64,000 nt of DNA from Paenibacillus radicibacter (GTDB lineage Bacteria; Bacillota; Bacilli; Paenibacillales; NBRC-103111), in NCBI RefSeq assembly GCF_024721995.1, contig NZ_JANQBC010000007.1:62001-126000 (forward strand), written 5' to 3'. A model generated the notes under the pieces. It made no database searches and was not told the origin of the DNA. It saw nothing but the letters and a program-made list of their open reading frames with translations. A program made the position numbers and the translations under genes. Below are positions 26,637-35,381 of this stretch, piece after piece (within the stretch, counting starts at the first letter, position 1; every line of letters starts with the position of its first letter).

Positions 26637-27458
26637 ATGAAGCAGAAGGTAGAACGTGTATTTATATTCGGGATGGATGGCGCAGGTATTTTTGTAAAAG
26701 ATACACCGACACCTTATTTGGACCAATTGGCAAGTCGTGGAGCAATCACGTATGATGCACAAGCGGTGATGCCATCTATTAGTGCGCAATGCTGGGGATC
26801 GATGCTGCATGGTGTGCCTGCTGAGAAACACGGACTGACGAATAATATCGCTGGGCAGGAAAAGTATCCTCTTAATTCGCCATACCCGTCTATTTTTAAA
26901 ATAACGAGAGAGGCATTCCCTGATGCGAAGATGGCTTCTTTCACCACATGGAGACCCATTAACAACGGTATTATTGAAGATGGACTTGATATACATAAGG
27001 ATTCTTCACCAGATGCGGATAATACGGAAGCGATTTGTACCTACATTGATCAAAACCCAGATGTGAAGTTGTTATTTGTCCAATTGGATGATCCGGATAT
27101 TTCGGGGCACAAGCATGGCTTTGGTGCTCATTCGGAAGGTTACTTGGAGGCGATTACGCGATCTGATCGATACATTGGGATGATGCTGGAGGCGCTTGAG
27201 CGTAACTATCTGGTGGAGAAAAGCTTAATTATACTCGTGACCGATCACGGTGGCGGTGGTGTACGCACGCATGATCATGGTTCAGACCATCCACATGATA
27301 TGACGGTATTCTGGGCTGTTAGCGGACCTGGAATCGAAGCGGGAACCGTGCTAACGGAGTTATCTATTATGGACACAGCAGCCGTAGTAGCACATGCTCT
27401 AGGGCTTGAAGCGCCAGTGACATGGGAAGGCAAAGTACCGCAGGGACTTTTTAAATAA
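26637..27458 (+). CDS. Alkaline phosphatase superfamily protein (nucleotide pyrophosphatase/phosphodiesterase-like)
   Basis: A 273-residue metal-dependent hydrolase. The N-terminal VFIFGMDGAGIF gives the first metal Asp; the nucleophile region is MPSISAQCWGSMLHG; the C-terminal metal cluster is VTDHGGGGVRTHDHG. This is the type I phosphodiesterase/nucleotide pyrophosphatase pattern. There is no signal peptide, so it acts in the cytoplasm. I prefer ATG 26637 (AAGGG 9 nt upstream); ATG 26583 and 26628 are in frame. It lies in the phosphate block, but no Pho-type operator was found before its operon. Confidence 0.78.
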   Translation: MKQKVERVFIFGMDGAGIFVKDTPTPYLDQLASRGAITYDAQAVMPSISAQCWGSMLHGVPAEKHGLTNNIAGQEKYPLNSPYPSIFKITREAFPDAKMASFTTWRPINNGIIEDGLDIHKDSSPDADNTEAICTYIDQNPDVKLLFVQLDDPDISGHKHGFGAHSEGYLEAITRSDRYIGMMLEALERNYLVEKSLIILVTDHGGGGVRTHDHGSDHPHDMTVFWAVSGPGIEAGTVLTELSIMDTAAVVAHALGLEAPVTWEGKVPQGLFK

Positions 27459-27472
27459 ATGTGAGATAGAAA

Positions 27473-27501
27473 AAAGCTGCAGTGATTACTGCAGCTTCTT
27501 T
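27473..27501. terminator. Bidirectional terminator overlapping the chemoreceptor stop
   Basis: AAGCTGCAGT (27474-27483) and ACTGCAGCTT (27488-27497) form a 10-bp stem flanked by A- and T-rich ends. The right arm contains the stop codon of the minus-strand chemoreceptor gene. Confidence 0.85.
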
Positions 27502-29219
27502 GACGTCTCCACAATCGTAAATTTATTGATCTCATCAAACAATTGTGCAGATAAGGAGGAAATATCCTCAGCTTGTTCAGCGATTTGGCGGATGGCCGCA
27601 TCTTGCTCGCAAGAAGTGGAGTTGACTTCTTCAACGCCTGCAGCGGTTTGCTGGGAAATACCTGCAACTTGTACCATCGCTTCGACAATCGATTTATTCT
27701 TCATCTGAACATGTTCCGTGCGCTGTTGCATGTTCTCGATTTGCTGTGACATACCATTCATGACCTGCTCAATCGCGCTAAATGAGCGTAGAGAGTCATG
27801 GACATGGGTTTGCTGGGTGTATACAGCCCGTTCGGCATCTTCAAACGTCTGCGATAGCTCATGTACATGTGATTGTAAATTCTGAACAATGTCGGCGATT
27901 GTCTGGGATGAATCTTTGGTTTGCATCGAGAGAATGCGTACTTCTTCAGCGATAACAGAGAAACCTTTGCCTTGTTGACCCGCCCGAGAAGCTTCAATTG
28001 CAGCGTTAAGTGATAAGATTTGAGTCTGAGTGGACACATTCTGTATTGTCCCTATAATGAGTTCGATTTGAGAGGATGAAGCACGAAGCGTCTCCATCAC
28101 GGACATCACTTGTTGTAAGTGTCGTTTAGACTCTAGAGCGGACTGTTCCAACTGTTTGACTGACACTGAGCCGTGCTCGGTTGTAACAATGGCGTGCTCA
28201 CTTTTCTGGCGCATGTCTAGTGCAAATTCGGTCATGTTATGGATGTCATGTTGCAAGTCTGTAATCGTCTGGGATGTAAGTTCCGTATGCTGTGCTTGTT
28301 GATCCGTTCCAACAGAAATTTCTTGGATGGCTCGTACAATATCAGCGTTGGCAGAGGCTGTGCCCCGAGAAAATTGATGAAACGTTTGTGCATGATTCGA
28401 TAAAGAGGAAGCAATCACTTGCGTGTGGCTTAACATGCTACGTACCTGAACAATCATCTGATCAAAACTGCGAGAGAGGTCACCGAGTTCATCCTTGGAG
28501 TTGTTATTGATTTGCTTGGTGAGATCACCCTGAGCAATCTGTCTAACAACCGTCTGTATGCGCCGAATCGGTCGCATGAATGCACGAATGTGTAGGAAAG
28601 TAATGCTACTCGATACAAGCATGACGAGAATAAAGGCAATCATTGCAAAATATAAAGCCTGTTTCACGGTCTCTTCAGACGCTAATTTCGCTTGCTGAGC
28701 GGACTCTTCATAATTTGCATAAAATTTATCGACCATTTGAAAAAAGTAGTCTTTATGAATTTGAGCAAGATTGAAGTTGCTTTCGAGTGCGCGATCTTTG
28801 TCTAAAGCGGTAAGTGATGGGTTTTTCAAAATTCGGCTAACCGCATCAAATGTAGCGGTATATTCGTTCGTGTTATCCTTTAATTGAGCGATCATGTTCT
28901 TCTCTTGGGGCGTAGATGTCGTCTGTGCAATCTGCTCAATTAATTGTTCGATCTTCGTCTTGGTTTCTGCAAATTTAGTGGAGTGATCGGTATTTTTTGT
29001 AATGATGACTGTGCTCTTAATTGTTTCAAGCTCGTTCATTTTTACTTTCAGATCCATCACAAGCTGTTGCTTGCTATTCTCGTAATTTTGCAGTCCCATC
29101 GTACTGTGCAGATTAAGAATTTGACTGCGATTGAACAAGCTAACACAACCCATGATGAGTAAGATGAAACATGAACTCCATATCATTCGGGCTTTTAAGG
29201 TGTTTTTGTAAAAAAGCAC
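27486..29219 (-). CDS. Methyl-accepting chemotaxis protein, predicted Pho regulon member
   Basis: A 577-residue chemoreceptor. First membrane segment about 12-30, a periplasmic-side four-helix-type sensor (about 35-185), second segment about 187-210, HAMP, then a long coiled-coil signalling domain whose tip reads LSLNAAIEASRAGQQGKGFSVIAEEV. The tip differs somewhat from the usual RAGEAGRGFAVVA form. Start is GTG at 29219 with GGGGG upstream. Its promoter carries a four-site Pho array, so it is likely made during phosphate starvation and may steer cells by phosphate or a related signal. Ligand unknown. Confidence 0.88.
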   Translation of the reverse strand: MLFYKNTLKARMIWSSCFILLIMGCVSLFNRSQILNLHSTMGLQNYENSKQQLVMDLKVKMNELETIKSTVIITKNTDHSTKFAETKTKIEQLIEQIAQTTSTPQEKNMIAQLKDNTNEYTATFDAVSRILKNPSLTALDKDRALESNFNLAQIHKDYFFQMVDKFYANYEESAQQAKLASEETVKQALYFAMIAFILVMLVSSSITFLHIRAFMRPIRRIQTVVRQIAQGDLTKQINNNSKDELGDLSRSFDQMIVQVRSMLSHTQVIASSLSNHAQTFHQFSRGTASANADIVRAIQEISVGTDQQAQHTELTSQTITDLQHDIHNMTEFALDMRQKSEHAIVTTEHGSVSVKQLEQSALESKRHLQQVMSVMETLRASSSQIELIIGTIQNVSTQTQILSLNAAIEASRAGQQGKGFSVIAEEVRILSMQTKDSSQTIADIVQNLQSHVHELSQTFEDAERAVYTQQTHVHDSLRSFSAIEQVMNGMSQQIENMQQRTEHVQMKNKSIVEAMVQVAGISQQTAAGVEEVNSTSCEQDAAIRQIAEQAEDISSLSAQLFDEINKFTIVETSKKLQ

Positions 29220-29267
29220 GAAGCAGATTCCCCCTTATGTAATTTCTTTATGTAAGATTTCTCTTCC

Positions 29268-29321
29268 ATCGTACTGAGTGAAGGTTAGCGGAGATGTTGA
29301 GATTTGTTAACAAATTGTAAA
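29268..29321 (-). promoter_or_regulatory. Pho box array and promoter of the chemoreceptor gene
   Basis: Read on the minus strand: TTTACA (29316-29321), TTAACA (29305-29310), CAACAT (29294-29299) and CTAACC (29283-29288), each 11 bp apart, then exactly 9 bp to TACGAT (29268-29273). The spacing is identical to the pstS and pstC promoters. The middle also forms the palindrome ATTTGTTAACAAAT. Confidence 0.75.
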
Positions 29322-29372
29322 AAAATAAAGCCGCTTGATCGGCTCTACTTAAGAGTGATCAAACGGCTTTAT
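29317..29372 (-). terminator. Terminator of pstCAB-phoU
   Basis: On the minus strand ATAAAGCCG...TTGATC pairs with GATCAA...CGGCTTTAT (29364-29372 with 29325-29333, and inner arms), followed by a run of T that merges into the first Pho half-site of the chemoreceptor promoter. Confidence 0.85.
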
Positions 29373-29389
29373 AGTAGATAGCTGTCAGA

Positions 29390-30049
29390 TTAGATGTTCA
29401 AGTCTTTGCGTTTACCTGTCAGCATGTAGATCACGTCTTCACCAATGTTCGTCACATGATCGGCTACGCGCTCTAAGTAGTGTACGACAAAGGTTAAGTG
29501 GGACAGTTGACGGTTACGCGTATAGTCATTGCCCATCATCATGATGAGCTCTTGAAGCACTTCTGCGTAAATGCGGTCGACTTGATTTTCTTTCTCTGCA
29601 AGGGATGCAGCTAAGTTCACATCACGCTGCGTGTATGAATTTAAGCTGTCTTGCAGCATATCAATCGTGATTTGCGCCATTTGTGGAATTGTAATAAGTG
29701 GCTTAACAAGTTGTTCATCCGCTATGCGAAGCACGATCTTCGCAATATCAACGGCGTGGTCAGCGATACGCTCTAGATCAGTTGAAATTTTGCGTGCGGT
29801 TTGAATAATGCGTAAGTCCGAAGCCATTGGCTGTTGGCGTACGATTAAGCGGCCGCAAGCTTCTTCAATGTCGAGCATCATTTGATCGATGACATCATCA
29901 TGTGCGATCGTTTTCTTAGCAAGTTCTGCATCAAGTCTAGCTAGAGCATCCACTGCTTGATGAATGGATTGCTGAACGTGGCTAGCCATATCAAGCAGTT
30001 GAGCTTGTAATTCAGCTACAGCTTGATGGAATAAAGATCTGTTATCCAT
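29390..30049 (-). CDS. phoU: Phosphate transport regulator PhoU
   Basis: A 219-residue all-helical protein made of two PhoU three-helix repeats. Repeat marks are HDDVIDQMMLDIEEACGRLI, SDLRIIQTARKISTDLERIADHAVDIA in the first, and ENQVDRIYAEVLQELI, HYLERVADHVTNIGEDVIYMLTGK in the second, with the metal-binding E/DxxxD clusters. PhoU links Pst activity to PhoR signalling. GGAGG precedes the ATG; the gene follows pstB by 16 bp and ends the pst operon. Confidence 0.95.
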   Translation of the reverse strand: MDNRSLFHQAVAELQAQLLDMASHVQQSIHQAVDALARLDAELAKKTIAHDDVIDQMMLDIEEACGRLIVRQQPMASDLRIIQTARKISTDLERIADHAVDIAKIVLRIADEQLVKPLITIPQMAQITIDMLQDSLNSYTQRDVNLAASLAEKENQVDRIYAEVLQELIMMMGNDYTRNRQLSHLTFVVHYLERVADHVTNIGEDVIYMLTGKRKDLNI

Positions 30050-30065
30050 GAAAGATCCTCCTTAA

Positions 30066-30815
30066 TTATCCGAATCGACCTGTAATGTAGTCTTCGGTCT
30101 TCTGATTGCTTGGATTTGTAAAGATTTTATCTGTCTGATCGGTTTCAACAAGTACGCCATTTAGGAAGAACGAAGTTGTATCCGAAATACGCGCGGCTTG
30201 TTGCATATTGTGTGTCACGATGATGATCGTATAGCGATCTTTAAGTGTTTGAGTAAGTTCCTCGACTTTTAACGTTGAGATCGGGTCAAGTGCAGATGTA
30301 GGTTCATCCATAAGGAGAACATCAGGCTCAACCGCTAACAATCGGGCGATACATAGACGCTGCTGCTGACCACCAGATAAACCAAGTGCTGATTTATTGA
30401 GGCGATCCTTTACTTCGTCCCATAGCGCTGCTTGCTTCAGGCTGCGCTCTACAAGTTCATCAAGAACAGCTTTCTTCTTAATACCATGTATACGCGGACC
30501 ATAGGCAATATTGTCATAAATACTCATTGGAAAAGGATTCGGACGTTGGAACACCATGCCGACGCGTTTGCGAAGGGACACGATGTCTGTATCTGTATCA
30601 TAAATGTTGTGACCGTCAACGTTCACAGCACCTGTAATTCTAACGTTATCGATAAGATCGTTCATGCGATTGATTGTACGTAAGAACGTGGACTTACCGC
30701 AACCGGATGGACCGATTAGTGCGGTTACCGATTGGTCTGGAATGTTTAAGTTAATATCATAAAGGGCTTGATGATCCCCGTAAAATAAGTTCAGATCTTT
30801 GACTTGAATGGACAT
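30066..30815 (-). CDS. pstB: Phosphate ABC transporter ATPase PstB
   Basis: A 249-residue ATPase powering the Pst importer. Walker [10 protein letters not shown] (about 33-41), Q-loop [18 protein letters not shown] (the Pst-typical sequence), signature LSGGQQQRL, Walker [14 protein letters not shown] and switch His in [10 protein letters not shown]. It starts 2 bp after pstA and is one unit with pstC, pstA and phoU. Confidence 0.96.
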   Translation of the reverse strand: MSIQVKDLNLFYGDHQALYDINLNIPDQSVTALIGPSGCGKSTFLRTINRMNDLIDNVRITGAVNVDGHNIYDTDTDIVSLRKRVGMVFQRPNPFPMSIYDNIAYGPRIHGIKKKAVLDELVERSLKQAALWDEVKDRLNKSALGLSGGQQQRLCIARLLAVEPDVLLMDEPTSALDPISTLKVEELTQTLKDRYTIIIVTHNMQQAARISDTTSFFLNGVLVETDQTDKIFTNPSNQKTEDYITGRFG

Positions 30816-30817
30816 AA

Positions 30818-31678
30818 TTATTTACCTCCCGATAGTCTTCTTTGGTAGATGCGACTAGGAATGACGATGAGTAAGTTAAAGACTAATACGACTAGAAGGA
30901 GTAGCGCGGCACTACCTTGCGCAATTTGCTTCGCGTCAGGAACAATCGCTTCGGACTGGATGTACCATAGGTGAGTCGCAAGCGTTTCACCCATTGCCAT
31001 CGGATTGAAATCCGGGAAGTGACGAGATGTCGATAAACCTGCTGTATAGATTAAGATGGCGGTTTCACCAAGTGCGCGTCCTGCTACAAGCGTAATCCCT
31101 GTAATGAGGTTGGGTAGAGCAGCAGGCAACATGACTTTACGAATGGCTTGCCATTTGGTCGAACCTAATGCTAGGCTCGCTTCCCAATAGGACTCAGGCA
31201 CTGTGCGTAGAGAATCCTCTGTAACACGAACGAGAACGGGTAAGTTCAATAAGGATAAGGCAAGTGAACCACTGATAATTGAAATTTTAAGTCCCATTAG
31301 GTTAACGAAAATCAAGAAGCCGAACAAACCGAATACGATCGATGGTACAGATGATAAAGCTTCAACTGATATCCGAATGAGATCGGTAAATTTATTTTTA
31401 CGAGCATAGATTGCGAGATACACCCCAGCTCCAATACCGATTGGCAAGGAAAAAGCCAAGGATAGGAACAAAATATAGAAGGAGTTGAACAATTGGGGTC
31501 CAACACCGCCGCCAGCGATAATGTCTTGTGATTTGGTAGTTAAGAATTTCCATGAGATATGGGGAAGTCCGTCCCCAAGAATACGTATTAAGAACCACGC
31601 TAGAATGAAAGCGATGATTAGACCCGTTACCCAAAAATAAGCGGTCGCAATCCGATCTGTTAATTTATTCTTATTCAT
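30818..31678 (-). CDS. pstA: Phosphate ABC transporter permease PstA
   Basis: A 286-residue permease with six membrane segments. The EAA loop reads [25 protein letters not shown], and the N-terminal [15 protein letters not shown] and late [15 protein letters not shown] are typical of PstA. It forms the heterodimeric membrane channel with PstC. The ATG overlaps the last base of the pstC stop, so translation is coupled. Confidence 0.95.
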   Translation of the reverse strand: MNKNKLTDRIATAYFWVTGLIIAFILAWFLIRILGDGLPHISWKFLTTKSQDIIAGGGVGPQLFNSFYILFLSLAFSLPIGIGAGVYLAIYARKNKFTDLIRISVEALSSVPSIVFGLFGFLIFVNLMGLKISIISGSLALSLLNLPVLVRVTEDSLRTVPESYWEASLALGSTKWQAIRKVMLPAALPNLITGITLVAGRALGETAILIYTAGLSTSRHFPDFNPMAMGETLATHLWYIQSEAIVPDAKQIAQGSAALLLLVVLVFNLLIVIPSRIYQRRLSGGK

Positions 31679-32601
31679 TATTTCAGCTCACTCCTTTTAG
31701 CAACGACACGGATGATAATAATGAGCCCTAGAGACATAAGTAGGAGTAAGAGTGCCATCATATAAAGCGCATTGTTCCAAGTCGTACCATAATTCGTATT
31801 ACCCATATCTTTAACAATGGCTGTTGTTAGCACTGTTGTGGAATCAATTAACGATTTCGGCAATTGTGGAGAGTTACCGATGACCATGAATACTGCCATT
31901 GTCTCACCGATTGCCCGTCCAATACCAAGAACAGTACCTGTAATAATACCCGGTCTAGCTGCTGGCAATAGGACACGCCAGATTGTCTGCCATCTTGTTG
32001 CTCCTAGTGCTAGAGATGCTTCTTCTAGTCTTGGAGGCAAAGCGCGTATCGCATCTTCCGAGATGGATAGGATCGTTGGCAAAATCATAATGGCAAGGAT
32101 AATTCCTGCTGGCAAAATACCGTATCCTGTTCCGTCTACGACTTTACCGATGAAAGGTACGATGACCGTGAGTCCGATTAGACCGTATACGACAGAAGGA
32201 ATGCCGACGAATAAGTCTGTAGCTGGACGCAGAATTGAGCGTACCCACTTCGGTGCAATTTTTGCCATGAATACAGCACCAGATACAGCGAGAGGAACGG
32301 CAAGCACGATAGAGAACAAGGTTAGAAGAATTGTACTGAATATAAACGGGAAAGCACCAAATTCATTGTTGGTTGGATTCCAATTGGTTGAGAAGAAAAA
32401 CTCCCATGGTGAAACACCTTGAAATGTCTTGATTCCTTGTATACCGACAAATCCGATGATGGAGAAGATGACTGCGGATACGATTATTGCGCTACCAATA
32501 AATATGTATCGCATGATTTGGTCATATCGAGTTTGTGATTTTGAGTGATTGGATTTCGCGGTGGTTCCCTGCTGGTTATTGGATGCTGAGAATGAGTTCA
32601 A
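31678..32601 (-). CDS. pstC: Phosphate ABC transporter permease PstC
   Basis: A 307-residue permease, partner of PstA. After a polar N-terminus of about 30 residues come six membrane segments, the loop PPRLEEASLALGATRWQTIWRVLLP and GIGRAIGETMAVFMV. The start is TTG at 32601 preceded by AAGGGGGA. Its own Pho-type promoter lies 46-100 bp upstream, which separates its transcription from pstS, itself 1.8 kb away beyond arsB. Confidence 0.94.
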   Translation of the reverse strand: MNSFSASNNQQGTTAKSNHSKSQTRYDQIMRYIFIGSAIIVSAVIFSIIGFVGIQGIKTFQGVSPWEFFFSTNWNPTNNEFGAFPFIFSTILLTLFSIVLAVPLAVSGAVFMAKIAPKWVRSILRPATDLFVGIPSVVYGLIGLTVIVPFIGKVVDGTGYGILPAGIILAIMILPTILSISEDAIRALPPRLEEASLALGATRWQTIWRVLLPAARPGIITGTVLGIGRAIGETMAVFMVIGNSPQLPKSLIDSTTVLTTAIVKDMGNTNYGTTWNNALYMMALLLLLMSLGLIIIIRVVAKRSELK

Positions 32602-32646
32602 CCCGGAATCCCCCTTTGCTTGTTTTTAATGGAGTGAATCAAATTC

Positions 32647-32700
32647 ATCATAGAATACTTTTGTAAACGTGATTTTAAGGTTTTGTAAACTCAGTGTAAA
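32647..32700 (-). promoter_or_regulatory. Pho box array and promoter of pstCAB-phoU
   Basis: On the minus strand: TTTACA (32695-32700), TTTACA (32684-32689), TTAAAA (32673-32678) and TTTACA (32662-32667), all 11 bp apart, then exactly 9 bp to TATGAT (32647-32652). Confidence 0.85.
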
Positions 32701-32710
32701 AAGATTGATA

Positions 32711-32885
32711 AAAAAACATTTTGCAGTGGTATCGGCGACGTGTTATCTATATCCTTCCATCCTCTGCCCGCAAATATGTCCCTTTGATTAGATTGGTTGT
32801 GAAAGTAGGGACATATTTTCGAGATCGGACCGCTTACTCTCTCCAGGACATAGATAACTCTTTACCCATCTTCAAAATGTTTTTT
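32711..32885. repeat. Long interrupted inverted repeat (possible MITE-like element or structured RNA)
   Basis: Three pairs of perfect arms are nested about one centre: 32711-32723 with 32873-32885 (13 bp, AAAAAACATTTTG), 32743-32750 with 32850-32857 (8 bp, TTATCTAT) and 32772-32783 with 32807-32818 (12 bp, AAATATGTCCCT). The central loop is 23 nt. The segments between arms are unequal in length. No coding frame and no clear target-site duplication were seen. Confidence 0.65.
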
Positions 32886-32898
32886 GGCTGCGAGGCAG

Positions 32899-32938
32899 CA
32901 AAAAAGGAGCCGTGGCGATTCTCGCCGCGGCTCCTACC
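32899..32938 (-). terminator. Terminator of arsB
   Basis: On the minus strand GGAGCCGCGGCGA and TCGCCACGGCTCC form a 13-bp stem with one mismatch around GAA, followed by a T-run (A-run at 32900-32905 on the plus strand). Confidence 0.88.
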
Positions 32939-32984
32939 GGATAAACCATAAACAATAAAACTTTTAAGCTTCGCTTCAACTTCA

Positions 32985-34277
32985 CTAACGAATAACAATT
33001 AGCCAGAGATATAGGCCTAACAAAGTGATGAATAATGTTGGAATTGTTAAGACGATGCCAACTTTGAAGTAATAGCCCCAGGTGATTTTGATGCCTTTAA
33101 GGGATAGGACATGCAGCCAGAGTAAAGTGGCGAGTGAGCCGATTGGGGTGATCTTCGGACCAAGATCTGAGCCGATGACGTTGGCGTAGATTAAACTTTC
33201 TTTAATGATGCCTTCGGACGTACTTGCTTGAATGGCTAGTGCATCTATCATGACAGTAGGTAAGTTGTTCATGAATGAAGAGAGAAATGCGGCTAAGAAT
33301 CCCATGCCCATCGTAGCTGCGAAAAGTCCTTTGTCTGCAAAAGTGTTAATGATGCCTGTAAGTGCATCGGTTAACCCGACATTTTTCAAACCATAAACGA
33401 CGACATACATCCCAATAGAAAAAATGACGACTGCCCAAGGAGCATTCCGAATGACTTTCTTAATTTCAATTGCCTTGCTTGTACGTACAAATAAGATAAA
33501 GATGATTGCAATTATGCCTGCAATGATCGATACGGGAGTGTGAATTAATTCAGCTGTAAAATAAGCGACCAATAGCACACCGAGGATGACCCAAGAAAGT
33601 TTGAACATCTTAGGGTCTTTGATCGCATCAGCTGGCTTCTTTAATTGTGAAAGCTCATAGTGATGCGGAATATTTTTGCGGAAAAATAGGTACAAAACAA
33701 GCATGCTTGCCCCAAGAGAAAATAAACTGACGACGAACATAACTACGGTATAGTTCACAAAGCTAATGCCAAAAAAGTCGGCAGATACGATATTGACGAG
33801 ATTACTCACGACAAAAGGGAGTGAAGTTGTGTCCGCGATAAAGCCGCTTGCCATGATGAAGGGAAGAATGGTCTTCTCGTCAAATCGCAAGGCTCGAACA
33901 ATGGCTAGTACGATCGGGGTTAAGATTAATGCACCGCCATCGTTGGTAAAAAGGGCAGTAACAGCAGCTCCAAGCAGAAGAACATAAACAAACATGAGCT
34001 TCCCGTTACGTTTGGCGATACGAACCATATGCAAGGCAGACCACTCGAAAAATCCAATTTCGTCGAGAATTAGAGAAATGATAATGACCGCAACAAAAGT
34101 GAGTGTCGCATTCCAGACGATTCCTGTTACTGTGGCAATATCTTGGATGCTGACAACGCCGCAAATAAGGGCAAGTATAGCTCCAGCGCTTGCTGACCAA
34201 CCGATGTTCAAGCCTTTAGGCTGCCAAATTACAAATGTTAAGGTAAGAAGAAAAATAAAACCGGCTAATATCGTCAT
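32985..34277 (-). CDS. arsB: Arsenite efflux pump ArsB
   Basis: A 430-residue permease with about eleven to twelve membrane segments that expels arsenite or antimonite. It follows the ArsB family closely: [12 protein letters not shown] start, [64 protein letters not shown] and [23 protein letters not shown] 34277 with GGAGG upstream is preferred; an in-frame start at 34337 would add 20 residues. No arsR, arsC or arsA is nearby. It lies between pstS and pstC, bounded by terminators on both sides, so it is its own transcript. Confidence 0.92.
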   Translation of the reverse strand: MTILAGFIFLLTLTFVIWQPKGLNIGWSASAGAILALICGVVSIQDIATVTGIVWNATLTFVAVIIISLILDEIGFFEWSALHMVRIAKRNGKLMFVYVLLLGAAVTALFTNDGGALILTPIVLAIVRALRFDEKTILPFIMASGFIADTTSLPFVVSNLVNIVSADFFGISFVNYTVVMFVVSLFSLGASMLVLYLFFRKNIPHHYELSQLKKPADAIKDPKMFKLSWVILGVLLVAYFTAELIHTPVSIIAGIIAIIFILFVRTSKAIEIKKVIRNAPWAVVIFSIGMYVVVYGLKNVGLTDALTGIINTFADKGLFAATMGMGFLAAFLSSFMNNLPTVMIDALAIQASTSEGIIKESLIYANVIGSDLGPKITPIGSLATLLWLHVLSLKGIKITWGYYFKVGIVLTIPTLFITLLGLYLWLIVIR

Positions 34278-34317
34278 AATGCCTCCGTCATGTGCAAAAA
34301 ACTGATTTCCTAGAAAA

Positions 34318-34349
34318 ATATATAATTGTATGTACATGATGTCTACATA
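34318..34349 (-). promoter_or_regulatory. Candidate arsB promoter with dyad
   Basis: On the minus strand TAGACA, 17 bp and TATTTT resemble a promoter. It overlaps a dyad TATGTA-N9-TACATA, a possible repressor site (ArsR-like is a guess; no arsR is in view). Confidence 0.35.
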
Positions 34350-34355
34350 TATTCA

Positions 34356-34390
34356 CGAAAAAAAACAACTTCCGAAAGGGAAGTTGTTTT
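34356..34390 (-). terminator. Terminator of pstS
   Basis: AAACAACTTCC (34363-34373) pairs with GGAAGTTGTTT (34379-34389); on the minus strand it ends in a run of about eight T. Confidence 0.92.
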
Positions 34391-34403
34391 TAATTAGAAC
34401 GAT

Positions 34404-35288
34404 TTATTTTTTCAAGAAAGTAGCTGGTAAGAATTTAAGTTCTTCTACACGTGTGCTTTGGAATTCAGGGCTAAGGATGTAGTCGATGAATGCTTTAACT
34501 GCACCAGTTGCTTCACCCTTCGTGTACATGTGCTCCATACCGAACAATTTGTAAGAACCGTCTTTGATTGTTTCTTTAGCGTAAGCAACGCCATCGAATT
34601 TCAATGCTTTTACTTCAGCGTCGATGTAAGGTGCATCTACATAACCAATGGAACCGGAAGTTTGAGCAACAGCAGTTTTCATTGCACCGCTGCTTTCTTG
34701 TGTAATACCGTCTTTGGAGAAGTCTGCACTACCAAGTACAACTTGCTTCACAAGCTTACGGGAACCAGAGCTGTCTGGACGGTGAACAAGTGTAATCTTC
34801 TTGTCAGCGCCGCCAACTTCTTTCCAGTTCGTAATTTTACCAGTGAAGATGTCTGCTGCTTGTTGTTTCGTTAAGTTCTCAATGTTAACGTCTTTATTTA
34901 CGATTAGTGCGAATGGTGCGATTGCTACGATGTGATCAACCAAACCTTTGTCTTTATATTCATCACCAGCTTCAACGTCGGAGTTACCAATGTTGGAAGT
35001 GCCGTCTGCTACGTTCTTAAGTCCTGTACCAGAACCACCTGCTGTTACGTTTACTGTTACTTTTGCGTGCTTATCTTGGAATTCTGTTGCTGCTTGCTTC
35101 ACAAGTGGTAGAAGTGCGCTGGAGCCTGAAGCAGTTACTGTACCTGAAATTTCTTCTGTCTTAGCAGGAGGAGTAGTAGTCGTGCTGTTGCCTGTCTTAG
35201 CTTCTTCTTTGTTGCCGCAGCCTGCAAGTAAACCCATGGATAATACGATACTCATTGAAATAGCGAATACTTTGGATTGTTTGAACAT
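34404..35288 (-). CDS. pstS: Phosphate-binding lipoprotein PstS
   Basis: A 294-residue extracellular phosphate-binding protein. The signal peptide ends in LLAGC (lipobox, Cys about 24), then a Thr/Pro-rich linker. Phosphate-binding marks are TASGSSALLPLV, GGSGTGLKNVADGTSNIGNSD and RPDSSGSRKLV. ATG 35288 with GGGGG upstream is chosen; the in-frame start at 35357 lies within the promoter. A Pho array lies 53-91 bp upstream of the start. It is transcribed alone and ends in a strong terminator, apart from pstCAB. Confidence 0.95.
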   Translation of the reverse strand: MFKQSKVFAISMSIVLSMGLLAGCGNKEEAKTGNSTTTTPPAKTEEISGTVTASGSSALLPLVKQAATEFQDKHAKVTVNVTAGGSGTGLKNVADGTSNIGNSDVEAGDEYKDKGLVDHIVAIAPFALIVNKDVNIENLTKQQAADIFTGKITNWKEVGGADKKITLVHRPDSSGSRKLVKQVVLGSADFSKDGITQESSGAMKTAVAQTSGSIGYVDAPYIDAEVKALKFDGVAYAKETIKDGSYKLFGMEHMYTKGEATGAVKAFIDYILSPEFQSTRVEELKFLPATFLKK

Positions 35289-35325
35289 CTGGAATGTTCC
35301 CCCTTGTGTTTTGTTTACAAGGGTT

Positions 35326-35379
35326 ATCTTAGCAATGAAATGTAAATTCCATACCAACGGATTATTAACGGAGTGTAAA
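35326..35379 (-). promoter_or_regulatory. Pho box array and promoter of pstS
   Basis: On the minus strand: TTTACA (35374-35379), TTAATA (35363-35368), TTGGTA (35352-35357) and TTTACA (35341-35346), all 11 bp apart, then exactly 9 bp to TAAGAT (35326-35331). It starts only 2 bp after the HAD gene stop. Confidence 0.82.
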
Positions 35380-35381
35380 AC

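Larger units (their letters stand above)
32602..32984. other. Intergenic region between pstC and arsB
   Basis: No gene was seen. From left to right it holds the pstC ribosome site, -10 box and Pho array (32647-32700), a long interrupted inverted repeat (32711-32885) and the arsB terminator (about 32899-32938). Confidence 0.7.

Noticed and set aside
31817-32422. 201-codon plus-strand frame opposite pstC.
   Set aside because: It is fully antisense to a well-supported permease gene and has no recognisable domain.
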